From positions 2,458,001-2,522,000 of the forward strand of contig NZ_CP092827.1 in the NCBI RefSeq assembly GCF_022533585.1: DNA of 64,000 nucleotides, in the 5' to 3' direction. This document shows positions 17,040 through 24,970 of this stretch, in pieces. Source of the stretch: Pseudomonas sp. LS.1a (GTDB lineage Bacteria; Pseudomonadota; Gammaproteobacteria; Pseudomonadales; Pseudomonadaceae). Under the pieces are notes generated by a model, which was given only the letters and a program-made list of their open reading frames with translations, was not told where the DNA came from and did not search any database. Every line of letters starts with the position of its first letter. The stretch's first letter is position 1. Position numbers and translations under genes: made by a program.

Positions 17040-18536
17040 ATGAATACTGTCGGTCATCTGATCAACGGCGAAGTCGTTTTCGAATCCAGGCGCACCCAGG
17101 ATGTTTTCAATCCCGCTACCGGCCAGGTGGCACGCCAAGTCGCCTTGGCATCCAGCCAAACGGTAGAGCACGCCATCGCGACTGCTGAAGCTGCTTTCCC
17201 GGCCTGGCGTGATACGCCGCCGATCAAGCGGGCCCGCATCATGTTCCGTTTCAAAGAGCTGCTGGAGCAGAACGCAGATGCGATCTGCAAACTCATTGGT
17301 GAAGAACACGGGAAAATTTCCCATGATGCTGCAGGCGAGCTGCAGCGTGGCATCGAGAACGTCGAGTACGCCTGTGGGATTGCCGAGCTTCTCAAAGGCG
17401 AACACAGCAAGAATGTTGGCCCGAACATCGATGCCTGGAGCGAATTCCAGCCGTTGGGCGTGGTTGCAGGCATCACGCCATTCAACTTCCCTGTGATGGT
17501 ACCGCTGTGGATGATCCCTGTGGCCATTGCAGCGGGGAACTGCTTCATTCTCAAGCCTTCCGAACGCGACCCAAGCTCCACGCTGTTCATTGCGCAACTG
17601 CTGCACGAAGCCGGTCTGCCCAAGGGCGTGCTGAACGTGGTGAACGGGGACAAGGAGGCGGTCGACATCCTGCTGCACGACTCGCGCATTCAGGCGGTCA
17701 GCTTCGTGGGTTCGACGCCGGTTGCCGAGTACATCTACGCCACCGCCACCGCCCACGGCAAACGCTGCCAGGCACTGGGTGGGGCCAAGAACCACGCCAT
17801 CGTCATGCCAGACGCCGATATCGACAATGCGGTCAACCAGCTGCTGGGGGCTGCATTCGGCTCGTCCGGTGAGCGCTGCATGGCGCTGTCGGTCGCCGTT
17901 GCGGTGGGTGACGCGGCAGCCGATGCCTTGATCGGCAAGATGAAAGAAGCCATGAAAAACCTGAAGGTGGGCGCTTACACCGACAGCAAGAACGACTTCG
18001 GCCCGCTGATCACCCGGCAGCATCAGCAAAAAGTGGTTGGCTACATCAACAGTGCTGAACAGCAGGGGGCAACCGTGGTTGTCGACGGGCGTGAGCCAAA
18101 CGTTGCTGGCTACGAGGAAGGTTTCTTCGTCGGTGGCACGCTGATCGATCACGTTACCCCAGACATGCAGAGCTACAAGGAAGAGATCTTCGGGCCGGTT
18201 CTGCAGGTCGTACGTGTCAACAGCATGCAGGAAGCAATGGCGCTGATCGACAAACACGAGTACGGCAATGGTACGTGCATCTTCACCCGGGACGGCGAAG
18301 CAGCACGCTATTTCTCCGACAACATCAAGGTGGGCATGGTTGGCATCAACGTTCCTTTGCCAGTGCCCGTCGCCTACCACAGCTTCGGCGGCTGGAAGCG
18401 CTCGCTGTTCGGTGATTTGCATGCATACGGGCCGGATGGCGTGAGGTTCTACACCCGACGCAAGACAGTCACCCAGCGCTGGCCATCGTCAGGTGTCCGG
18501 GAGGGCGTTGAGTTCTCCATGCCGACGATGAAGTAA
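17040..18536 (+). CDS. dddC: CoA-acylating (methyl)malonate-semialdehyde dehydrogenase DddC
   Basis: A 498-residue aldehyde dehydrogenase of the MmsA group. It has the N-terminal VGHLINGEV, the substrate region VGITPFNFPVMVPLWM-like block (AGITPFNFPVMVPLWMIPVA) and the catalytic cysteine in SSGERCMALSVAVAVG. It should convert malonate semialdehyde to acetyl-CoA and CO2, completing assimilation of the C3 part of DMSP. A GTG at 17028 exists, but the GGAG ribosome site overlaps it and points to the ATG at 17040. The same reaction type serves valine degradation, but the operon argues for DddC. Confidence 0.85.
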   Translation: MNTVGHLINGEVVFESRRTQDVFNPATGQVARQVALASSQTVEHAIATAEAAFPAWRDTPPIKRARIMFRFKELLEQNADAICKLIGEEHGKISHDAAGELQRGIENVEYACGIAELLKGEHSKNVGPNIDAWSEFQPLGVVAGITPFNFPVMVPLWMIPVAIAAGNCFILKPSERDPSSTLFIAQLLHEAGLPKGVLNVVNGDKEAVDILLHDSRIQAVSFVGSTPVAEYIYATATAHGKRCQALGGAKNHAIVMPDADIDNAVNQLLGAAFGSSGERCMALSVAVAVGDAAADALIGKMKEAMKNLKVGAYTDSKNDFGPLITRQHQQKVVGYINSAEQQGATVVVDGREPNVAGYEEGFFVGGTLIDHVTPDMQSYKEEIFGPVLQVVRVNSMQEAMALIDKHEYGNGTCIFTRDGEAARYFSDNIKVGMVGINVPLPVPVAYHSFGGWKRSLFGDLHAYGPDGVRFYTRRKTVTQRWPSSGVREGVEFSMPTMK

Positions 18537-18552
18537 GGATTGGACAAGGTGA

Positions 18553-18584
18553 GTGCCTGACTGCCGCCAGGCACCCATCTTTTT
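18553..18584 (+). terminator. Terminator after dddC
   Basis: GTGCCTG and CAGGCAC pair around 8 bases and are followed by CCATC and TTTTT. It probably ends the dddDBC transcript, leaving dddT with its own promoter. Confidence 0.6.
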
Positions 18585-18804
18585 GTGGCAATGAGTTCCG
18601 CTCGCAGTCGTGCCGAATACCGGTGGTGTCAGTTGCGAATTGAGGTTTACCTGGTTGTGCCGCTGAAATAATAATTAAATACAATTCGAGGCGAATATGA
18701 ATAATAAGCACAATATATGTTCGGGAAAGGCAAGCGGCCTTTCATTTCTCCATGGAACTAGATCTGTTTGAGCAGGGGTTTTAATTCGTGCTTGACATAT
18801 TTGT

Positions 18805-18829
18805 ATTCAACAGAGTCCTGGTGTTGAAT
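18805..18829. promoter_or_regulatory. Inverted repeat upstream of dddT, candidate regulator site
   Basis: ATTCAACA (18805-18812) and TGTTGAAT (18822-18829) form a perfect 8-bp inverted repeat with a 9-base centre, 25 bases before the dddT start. The arms can be read as a LysR-type T-N11-A site. The rest of 18585-18854 is AT-rich with a TTGACA at 18792 but no -10 at the normal distance. I did not find the same repeat before dddD, so the link to DddR is tentative. Confidence 0.4.
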
Positions 18830-18854
18830 CGAACGTTCTGAGGAGATATGCCAA

Positions 18855-20492
18855 ATGAGTAAGTCAAAAGATGGTGCCTCGTTGGATGGTCGCGTATTTT
18901 GGCCATCGATTGCGGTGATACTTGGTGTCACGATTCCGCTTATTGTGTTTCCCGAGGCGGGGAGTGCGGTAATAAACCAGATGTTCGCGTTTGCGACCGG
19001 GAAGTTTGGCTGGCTCTACCTGGTTTCCGGCTTGATGACTGTCGTATTCCTGCTGTGGATGGCGTTCGGGCGTTACGGCAATATTCGCCTTGGACGAAAG
19101 AGTGACGTTCCGGAGTTTTCCTATTTCAGCTGGGTCGCCATGATTTTTTGCGGTGGTATCGGCATAGCCATTGTTAACTGGGCCTGGGTAGAGCCAATTT
19201 ATTATTTTAATACCCCCCCTTTGAATGTGGCTGCTCACAGTCGTGAGGCGGCAGAGTGGGCGTTGACGTATGGGCAGTTCCACTGGGGGCTGACCCCGTG
19301 GGCATTCTACTGCTTGCCGGCGTTACCCATTGCCTACTCGATGTATGTTCGTCGACAGCCTGGTGTGAGATTGTCGGTGGCCGCGCGTGGTGTCTTGGGT
19401 GACAAGTCGAACGGTTGGATGGGTATTACGCTTGATACGGTGGTGGTTTTCGGTATTGTTGGCGGCGTGGGCACGTCCCTTGGTTTGGCTGTGCCCCTGG
19501 TCTCGACCTTGGCCAGCGACATCTTTGGAATACAGCAGTCCTTTGTATTTGACATGTGCGTTTTGGCGCTCTGGACATTGATGTTCGGCATGAGTGTCTG
19601 GTTTGGGCTGAGTAAGGGGATAAAGATACTCAGCGATATCAATGTCTATTTGGCTTTTGCGCTTCTTTTGTTCGCTGCGGTTGTTGGTCCCACCTTGTTG
19701 CTCATCAATGGTTGGGCCAACAGCCTGGGCCTGATGGTCAATAATTTCATCCACATGAGTCTGTGGACGGACCCTGTTGCAAAAGGTACGTTCCCTCAGG
19801 ACTGGACGATTTTCTATTGGGCCTGGTGGATTGCCTATGCACCCATGATGGGATTGTTTGTTGCTCGTATTTCTCGAGGTCGGACAATCAAGGAACTCAT
19901 CTTGGCGGAGCTGGTGTGGGGCAGCCTGGGTTGCTGGGTGTTCTTCGCTGTCTGGGGCGGCTACTCGCTTAATCTGCAGCTGACAGGCGAGCTGGATGTC
20001 AGTGCTATTCTGTCAGCACAGGGTATTCCGGCGGCAGTACTCGCCATCTTGAAAACCATGCCGTTTTCAAGTCTCGTTATTGGCGCTTTCGTTCTTCTTT
20101 GCTTTGTATTCCTGGCGACGACGCTTGATTCGGCAGCTTATGTGCTTGCGTCAGTTACATCCAATGAGCTGAGCGGTTATGAAGAACCTCAGCGCTGGCT
20201 GCGGATTGTATGGGCGCTGTTACTGGCGGTCATTGGCATCGGGCTTCTCAAGGTCGGCGGGCTGAAAGCTGTTCAGACTTCAACCATTGTCGTCGCGCTG
20301 CCTTTGATACCTGTGCTCGGTGTGCTGACCTGGTCTTTGCTTCGCATGATTCGTGCAGACCTTGAACATGAACTAGGATCCAGGGAAATTGTTTTGGAAG
20401 ACGCGGTCGCGCTTGGCAAAACGCCCGAGATTGATGCGCTTCCGGCTGTGGAGGTTGATTTCTGCGCGACGTATCCTGAGCCTGGGCGTTAA
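18855..20492 (+). CDS. dddT: BCCT-family transporter DddT
   Basis: A 545-residue secondary transporter of the betaine/carnitine/choline family with about 12 membrane helices. The signature region WAWWIAYAPMMGLFVARISR followed by GRTI is clear. DddT proteins import DMSP in DddD-type clusters. AGGAGA at 18841 sets the ATG at 18855; an out-of-frame ATG lies nearer. This gives the cell two possible DMSP uptake routes: this Na+/H+-coupled carrier and the ABC importer at 700-3864. Substrate inferred from cluster; DMSP carriers often take betaine too. Confidence 0.85.
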   Translation: MSKSKDGASLDGRVFWPSIAVILGVTIPLIVFPEAGSAVINQMFAFATGKFGWLYLVSGLMTVVFLLWMAFGRYGNIRLGRKSDVPEFSYFSWVAMIFCGGIGIAIVNWAWVEPIYYFNTPPLNVAAHSREAAEWALTYGQFHWGLTPWAFYCLPALPIAYSMYVRRQPGVRLSVAARGVLGDKSNGWMGITLDTVVVFGIVGGVGTSLGLAVPLVSTLASDIFGIQQSFVFDMCVLALWTLMFGMSVWFGLSKGIKILSDINVYLAFALLLFAAVVGPTLLLINGWANSLGLMVNNFIHMSLWTDPVAKGTFPQDWTIFYWAWWIAYAPMMGLFVARISRGRTIKELILAELVWGSLGCWVFFAVWGGYSLNLQLTGELDVSAILSAQGIPAAVLAILKTMPFSSLVIGAFVLLCFVFLATTLDSAAYVLASVTSNELSGYEEPQRWLRIVWALLLAVIGIGLLKVGGLKAVQTSTIVVALPLIPVLGVLTWSLLRMIRADLEHELGSREIVLEDAVALGKTPEIDALPAVEVDFCATYPEPGR

Positions 20493-20517
20493 AGCCACCA
20501 TCCAAGGTGCTACTTGC

Positions 20518-20545
20518 AAAAAACCTAGGGTTTCCTAGGTTTTTT
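20518..20545 (+). terminator. Strong rho-independent terminator after dddT
   Basis: AAAAAACCTAGG and CCTAGGTTTTTT pair perfectly around GTTT, with further T residues downstream. It closes the ddd region. Confidence 0.85.
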
Positions 20546-20725
20546 TTGCTTTTTTGTTCGGCAGGGTATCGTCGAGCGTCTGTTGAGTCGGTTGATATAT
20601 CGATGATCATTTATGTCCTGTTATGGCGCGCGCCGTAGAGTCATAAGGAAAACGCACCCTCAGAGATGTTTTTTATTGCGCGATGCTGGCGAGGTTCGAC
20701 AGTACAGCGGCGGCGGCCAAGGGCC

Positions 20726-20905
20726 TCACGGCTGTGACTTGCCAACCAGCACAGGCCCGGCCAGCAACAGGCTGACGTAGCCTGGCAGGGTGGTGATGGC
20801 GAAGGTCCTCAGGCCGGCGGCGGCATGATCTTCGTTGCGGTCTTTCTTGCGCTCGCGCTCGAGCCCCACCAGCATGCCGATGCTCAGCGCGACGGCACCA
20901 TGGCT
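20726..20905 (-). pseudogene. N-terminal fragment of an MgtC/SapB-like (DUF4010-type) membrane protein
   Basis: The minus strand reads GAVALSIGMLVGLERERKKD, then AAGLRTFAITTLPGYVSLLL, then a stop after GKSQP. The GLERE and AAGLRTF motifs are characteristic of MgtC/DUF4010 proteins, which are several hundred residues long. Only about 60 residues remain, with no convincing start codon. It lies just after the end of the FNR-type gene, so it could have been its downstream neighbour before truncation. Confidence 0.65.
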
Positions 20906-20909
20906 GACT

Positions 20910-21731
20910 TCACCGTGTCGAGCATGGCGCCTTCGGGGTGTCCTTGGGGCTGACTTCCGCGCCGCCTTGCTCGAGGGCTATCAAGGCTGGCAGATCGAGT
21001 ATCTCGACGAGTCTGCCACGCATGCTGACGATGCCCAGCGCGCGCAAGCGGGCGACCGAGCGACACACGGTTTCCAGGCGCAAGCCCAGGTACGAAGCCA
21101 TGTCTTCCCGGGACATGCGCAGCATGAAGCCGTGGGCAGAATAACCGCGGCTGACGAAGCGCCGTGACAACCCGACCAGGAAGCTTGCCAGGCGCTGTTC
21201 GGCGGTGAGATTGCACAGCATCAGCACCCGCTCATGCTCGCGCACGATTTCTCGGCTCATCAAACGGTTCAGGCTTTGCTGCAGGACGGGAAAGTCCCGC
21301 GCCAATGCCTGCAGCCGGCGATAGGGGACAGGGCACACCTCGCTGTCTTCCAGGGCAATGGCATCGCATACGTGATGCTCGGTGGCGATGGCGTCGAGCC
21401 CAAGTACATCGCCCGGCATCCAGAAATTGATCACCACGCCCTGGCCTTCGGCGCTGTTCAGGCTGGTCTTGAAGCTGCCGCAGCGCACGGCATAAAGCGT
21501 CGTCAGCGGATCGTTGGCGTTGAACAGTGCGGCGCCTTTGCGAATACGCATGCGCGGGCCGATCAGTGCGCCCAGGCAACTGTTGTCATGCACGGGCAGA
21601 CCGGTGGGCAGGCACAGCCCGCTGACACGGCACTCTGTGCACAGGGTTGTTAGCGGTTTCAGGTGAATCGGGGTTGCCGGGTTCGACGCTGCAGGTTGGT
21701 CGAGCAAGGTCACCTTCAGTAGGCCAGTCAT
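20910..21731 (-). CDS. FNR/Anr-type oxygen-sensing transcription regulator
   Basis: A 273-residue Crp/Fnr regulator. Cys31, Cys34, Cys40 (CTECRVSGLC) and Cys133 (SEVCPVP) match the spacing of the four FNR cluster ligands, so an oxygen-labile [4Fe-4S] cluster is expected. The recognition helix reads LETVCRSVARL: the Glu and Arg used by FNR to read TTGAT are kept, but the Ser between them is Cys. The ATG at 21731 has GGAGG 7 bases before; the open frame upstream overlaps another gene. It probably controls the stress genes downstream, whose promoters carry FNR boxes. It may be a second FNR besides the housekeeping Anr. Confidence 0.85.
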   Translation of the reverse strand: MTGLLKVTLLDQPAASNPATPIHLKPLTTLCTECRVSGLCLPTGLPVHDNSCLGALIGPRMRIRKGAALFNANDPLTTLYAVRCGSFKTSLNSAEGQGVVINFWMPGDVLGLDAIATEHHVCDAIALEDSEVCPVPYRRLQALARDFPVLQQSLNRLMSREIVREHERVLMLCNLTAEQRLASFLVGLSRRFVSRGYSAHGFMLRMSREDMASYLGLRLETVCRSVARLRALGIVSMRGRLVEILDLPALIALEQGGAEVSPKDTPKAPCSTR

Positions 21732-21733
21732 TT

Positions 21734-21982
21734 TCAGGCCTCCTTCGCGCATCGGAGATCTGCCTGGGCTGCCATCCCTGCATGGGCTTTGCCAACGTTG
21801 CCCATACCTGAGCGTGGTGACCAGTCGGCCAGCATGTCCCGCGAGTGGGGCGCGTTGAGGCGCGCATTCAACCGGTCGACAAAGGCTTGCGCTTCGGCGG
21901 ACGTATTGAAGCTCACCCGGCAGTCGTCCATGCGGACCCACCAGCGGTTCTGCTGAGGATTATTTTCGACGTAGATGTTCAT
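21734..21982 (-). CDS. Small hypothetical protein
   Basis: An 82-residue protein starting MNIYVENNPQQNRWWVRMDD with GGAGG 5 bases before the ATG. Its stop lies 2 bases before the FNR-type gene, so the two are probably one transcript. The N-terminal part looks like a small beta-sheet domain with aromatic residues; no membrane segment or catalytic motif is visible. I do not recognise the family. The end (from ~residue 50) is low in pattern and may be unstructured. Confidence 0.6.
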   Translation of the reverse strand: MNIYVENNPQQNRWWVRMDDCRVSFNTSAEAQAFVDRLNARLNAPHSRDMLADWSPRSGMGNVGKAHAGMAAQADLRCAKEA

Positions 21983-22222
21983 GGAAGCCTCCAAAAAGCA
22001 TGCATGAGCAAACCAGCTGCAAATCCATGCGAAACGAAGGCATCCCTGCCGACAACAGGGGTGGTTCAGGGTGTAACGGCCATTTTCATAACGCCATCGC
22101 GCTGGTTGGCGAACGACCATAGGCAACTTCGATGGTTTTCATGAGCGCCATGGCACGCCTCCGGGGCATTCGATGATTGTTGTTGGTTTAGGGCCAGATT
22201 GCGCCGTTAACGGCCAGAAGCT

Positions 22223-22236
22223 TTGACCAGCATCAA
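22223..22236. promoter_or_regulatory. FNR/Anr box
   Basis: TTGACCAGCATCAA matches TTGAT-N4-ATCAA with one mismatch. It lies in the 372-base divergent region between the FNR-type unit and the USP gene, and could give autoregulation or add to the box at 22282. Confidence 0.55.
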
Positions 22237-22281
22237 ATTTCCGCGCAGCGGGCGTTGCCGTTTGTCCGTCCAGTGGTTCAG

Positions 22282-22295
22282 TTGATAAACATCAA
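22282..22295. promoter_or_regulatory. Perfect FNR/Anr box before the USP gene
   Basis: TTGATAAACATCAA is a perfect FNR consensus, centred 66 bases before the USP start at 22355, a distance that suits an activator at about -41. Confidence 0.8.
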
Positions 22296-22354
22296 ATCCG
22301 TCAGGTGCGGGTGATGGATGATCCAGGAACACTTCCCAACCGCTGAGGTGTGCC

Positions 22355-23281
22355 ATGGACAACCCGCAAAGACTCCTGCTGATCGCCTCGCCCCTGATGC
22401 GGCGCACCCCGGCCTACGACCGTGCGGCTGCGCTGGCCAAGGCCAAGGGCATGGCCCTGCATATCGTTGCTTTCGACTATCTCGAAGGCCTTGCCACGGC
22501 GGGCATGGTCAACGACCAGGCGCTGGCTGTGATGCGTGAAGGTTATGTACAGCAACACCGTGCATGGCTGGAAACCCAAGCGCTTTCGATGCGCCGTAAC
22601 GGGGTCACGGTCACCACCGAAGTGGTATGGGTGCAGCATCCGCTGGACGAGATCCTCGTCCACCTGCGCGAGCAGCCGTTCGCCATGCTGATCAAGGCCT
22701 TCGAGCATGAACCCTGGTGGGCGCGGGCGATGTTCACCTCGCTTGACATTCAGTTGCTGCGGGAAACCCGCATCCCCCTGCACCTGGTGCATCAGGCCAG
22801 CCACGCGCTGCCGCGCAAGATTCTGGCTGCCGTGGACCTGTCCCGCCCCGAGGACCAGTTTGAGGGGTTCAACGACCAGATCATCAGTGAAGCGCTGAAA
22901 CTGGCACTACAGTGCAACGCTCAGATCGAACTGCTATATGCCTACGACCTCGGGTCCATGTACCTGGACTCAGGTGGCAGCCGCGAGCATTCGTTTCTGT
23001 TCGACTCCAACCTCGCCCAGACACTGCACGAGGCGCAAAGCGAGGCATTCCAGGCACTGGCCGAACGTAACGGTATCGCCGCCGAACACCGCCACCTGAG
23101 GCTGGGAGACCCGGCCAAGGTGCTGGCGCTGTTCATGGAGAACAATGATATCGATGTGCTGGTCATGGGCAGTTACCACCATCACGGCATTGGCTGGTTC
23201 ATCGGCAGCACGGCGGAGCGGGTATTGCATCGATTGTCCAGCAGCGTGCTGGTGATTTCACCGGAGCATTCCAGAGGCTAG
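22355..23281 (+). CDS. Tandem-domain universal stress protein
   Basis: A 308-residue cytoplasmic protein with two UspA domains, of the UspE type. Domain one starts RLLLIASPLMRRTPAYDRAA; domain two starts KILAAVDLSRPEDQF and has the nucleotide-site pattern VLVMGSYHHHGIGWFIGSTA followed by ERVLHRLSSSVLVI. Such proteins support survival under oxygen limitation and other stresses in pseudomonads. A perfect FNR box is upstream and a terminator follows. One of four intact tandem USPs in this island. Confidence 0.85.
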   Translation: MDNPQRLLLIASPLMRRTPAYDRAAALAKAKGMALHIVAFDYLEGLATAGMVNDQALAVMREGYVQQHRAWLETQALSMRRNGVTVTTEVVWVQHPLDEILVHLREQPFAMLIKAFEHEPWWARAMFTSLDIQLLRETRIPLHLVHQASHALPRKILAAVDLSRPEDQFEGFNDQIISEALKLALQCNAQIELLYAYDLGSMYLDSGGSREHSFLFDSNLAQTLHEAQSEAFQALAERNGIAAEHRHLRLGDPAKVLALFMENNDIDVLVMGSYHHHGIGWFIGSTAERVLHRLSSSVLVISPEHSRG

Positions 23282-23285
23282 GCTG

Positions 23286-23309
23286 CAAGGCCCGAAAGGG
23301 CCTTGTTTT
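23286..23309 (+). terminator. Terminator between convergent USP and GNAT genes
   Basis: CAAGGCCC and GGGCCTTG pair around GAAA, followed by TTTT. It lies 4 bases after the USP stop and touches the end of the leftward GNAT gene. Confidence 0.75.
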
Positions 23310-23857
23310 CAGGCGCGAAGGTCAAGTTCGTGAATGATTTCGCTGACATCGCCACCCAGGTAGCGTGAGCTGAACCCCAGTCCCTTGGTCAGCCGGTGCA
23401 TGGCGTAGTTGTTCGCCAGGTCCCTGGAGATCATGCAGTGAAAGCCATTGCGCTTCGCGGCCGCGATCAGGTGCTGCATCAGCAGCCGGCCCAACCCCTT
23501 GCGTTGCCATTCTTCGTGTACGGCTATGGCGCATTCGCAGAGCCGGCTGCCGGGAACACTGGCATACCGACTGACCCCGATCTGCCGCAACTGGCCATCT
23601 GCATGGACCAGGGCAACGTAGGCTTCGCTCTGGTGATGATCCACAGGCATATGCTGCGCATCCAGGCTCGGAAGGCCGCCACTGAGGCCGGCGATGAAGC
23701 GGAAACGCCGTGCCTCGTAGGCGATCGTGCCGAGAAAGCGGCGGTCCCTTTCGCGGTCTTTCTCATCCAGCGGGCGGATCAGTACGGCAGAGCCGTCCGA
23801 AAGCTTTTCGATCCAATGCTCGCACGCGTCTGGCTGTTCAGTCTGCTGCCTGTTCAT
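23309..23857 (-). CDS. GNAT acetyltransferase
   Basis: A 182-residue GNAT domain protein. The acetyl-CoA loop QRKGLGRLL and the preceding ECAIAVHEEW strand are clear, and it begins with a short DGSAVLIRPLDEKDRERDRRF stretch seen in Pat-like protein lysine acetyltransferases. It resembles the second GNAT at 29415-29984 throughout. Probably acetylates a protein or small molecule during stress; substrate unknown. Divergent from the USP at 24044 across a near-FNR box. Confidence 0.8.
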   Translation of the reverse strand: MNRQQTEQPDACEHWIEKLSDGSAVLIRPLDEKDRERDRRFLGTIAYEARRFRFIAGLSGGLPSLDAQHMPVDHHQSEAYVALVHADGQLRQIGVSRYASVPGSRLCECAIAVHEEWQRKGLGRLLMQHLIAAAKRNGFHCMISRDLANNYAMHRLTKGLGFSSRYLGGDVSEIIHELDLRA

Positions 23858-23959
23858 GTCGCCTCCCGGTCACCTGGTCGATGCTTGCTGCAGTGGTTGT
23901 ACCGTGCTGGGCGGCGCCGGTTCTGACAATCGTCAAGTTCAGGCTCGACGGTGGTTTTT

Positions 23960-23973
23960 CTGATCTGCATCAA
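23960..23973. promoter_or_regulatory. Near-consensus FNR/Anr box
   Basis: CTGATCTGCATCAA differs from TTGAT-N4-ATCAA at one base and is centred about 77 bases before the USP start at 24044. Confidence 0.45.
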
Positions 23974-24043
23974 GCGCGAAGCGGCCCGTCTTCGGACAAT
24001 CGCCTACATCATCACGCCAGCCGCGCAAGCCCGGAGGTTCACC

Positions 24044-24970
24044 ATGGGTCAATATCGACAACTGTTGGTGCTGCTCACCGAGGTCGATCCGCATTCGGCC
24101 GCACTGCGCAGGGCCCTGGCCCTGGCGCATGTCAGTGGTGCCAGTGTGCATGTGCTGGGCTTGTTCGAACCGACGCAGGAGCACCTGCTGCGCGAAGAGC
24201 GATTGAACGAGGCAGATATCCAGCGCCAGTTCGATCACTACCGTGTGCGGCTGGCGGGGTTGGTCGAGCGTCACCGTGGCGGCAGCATCGCCTTGACGGT
24301 CGACAGCCTGCAGGCGGACGACATCCGCAGCCAGGCCATCGACTACATCAGCGAACTGCAGCCCGATATGGTCATCAAGGACAGCGAAGCGACGCCAGCC
24401 ATGGTGCGACTGTTCCGCACGCCTCTGGATTGCGCCTTGATGCGGGGTTTGAAGGGTGTCACGCATTTCGTGCCGGCGGCCGCGGTGTCGCTGCCCAAGC
24501 GCGTGCTGGTCGCCGTCGACACTTCTTTCAGCGAAACACCCGACGTCCAGGCGTCCTTCAACCGTGGGCTGATCCGTGCCGCGCAGGCGCTGGCGCTGCA
24601 ATGCGATGCGCAGTTGCACCTGCTCTCGGCCTACAACCTGGCAGGCGTGTTCGCCTCGGACATGAACGTCACCCAGGCGTGGATCGATGAGATGCGCAGT
24701 GCCTTGAAGGAACCGTTCGACACCTTGGCGGACGCCGAGGGGGTCGCGGCGGATCGCCGCCACTTCATGGAAGGTGGCCCCGTGCATGTGATTCGCGAGC
24801 AGGTCGCTGCGCTGGACATCGACACGGTGGTCATGGGGGTCGTGCAACCCAAGGGCCTGGACAAGCTACTGGGCGACACTACCGAGCGCATCATCAGCCG
24901 TCCACCGTGCAGCGTCCTGGCGTTTCACCCGCAAGCGCTCGAAGCCCTGGAGCCCTGGCCATGCAACTGA
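24044..24970 (+). CDS. Tandem-domain universal stress protein
   Basis: A 308-residue protein with two UspA domains (RQLLVLLTEVDPHSAALRRA; KRVLVAVDTSFSETPDVQAS), ending with the binding-site pattern VVMGVVQPKGLDKLLGDTTE. The ATG at 24044 has GGAGGT upstream; the frame is open further but lacks a ribosome site. The stop overlaps the start of the nuclease gene by ten bases, so the two are translationally linked. Confidence 0.83.
   Translation: MGQYRQLLVLLTEVDPHSAALRRALALAHVSGASVHVLGLFEPTQEHLLREERLNEADIQRQFDHYRVRLAGLVERHRGGSIALTVDSLQADDIRSQAIDYISELQPDMVIKDSEATPAMVRLFRTPLDCALMRGLKGVTHFVPAAAVSLPKRVLVAVDTSFSETPDVQASFNRGLIRAAQALALQCDAQLHLLSAYNLAGVFASDMNVTQAWIDEMRSALKEPFDTLADAEGVAADRRHFMEGGPVHVIREQVAALDIDTVVMGVVQPKGLDKLLGDTTERIISRPPCSVLAFHPQALEALEPWPCN

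Noticed and set aside
17010..18422. 470-codon minus-strand frame
   Set aside because: Antisense shadow of dddC; no ribosome site or recognisable domain.
18792..18797. TTGACA as a -35 box of dddT
   Set aside because: No -10 hexamer at 16-18 bases; kept only as a remark.
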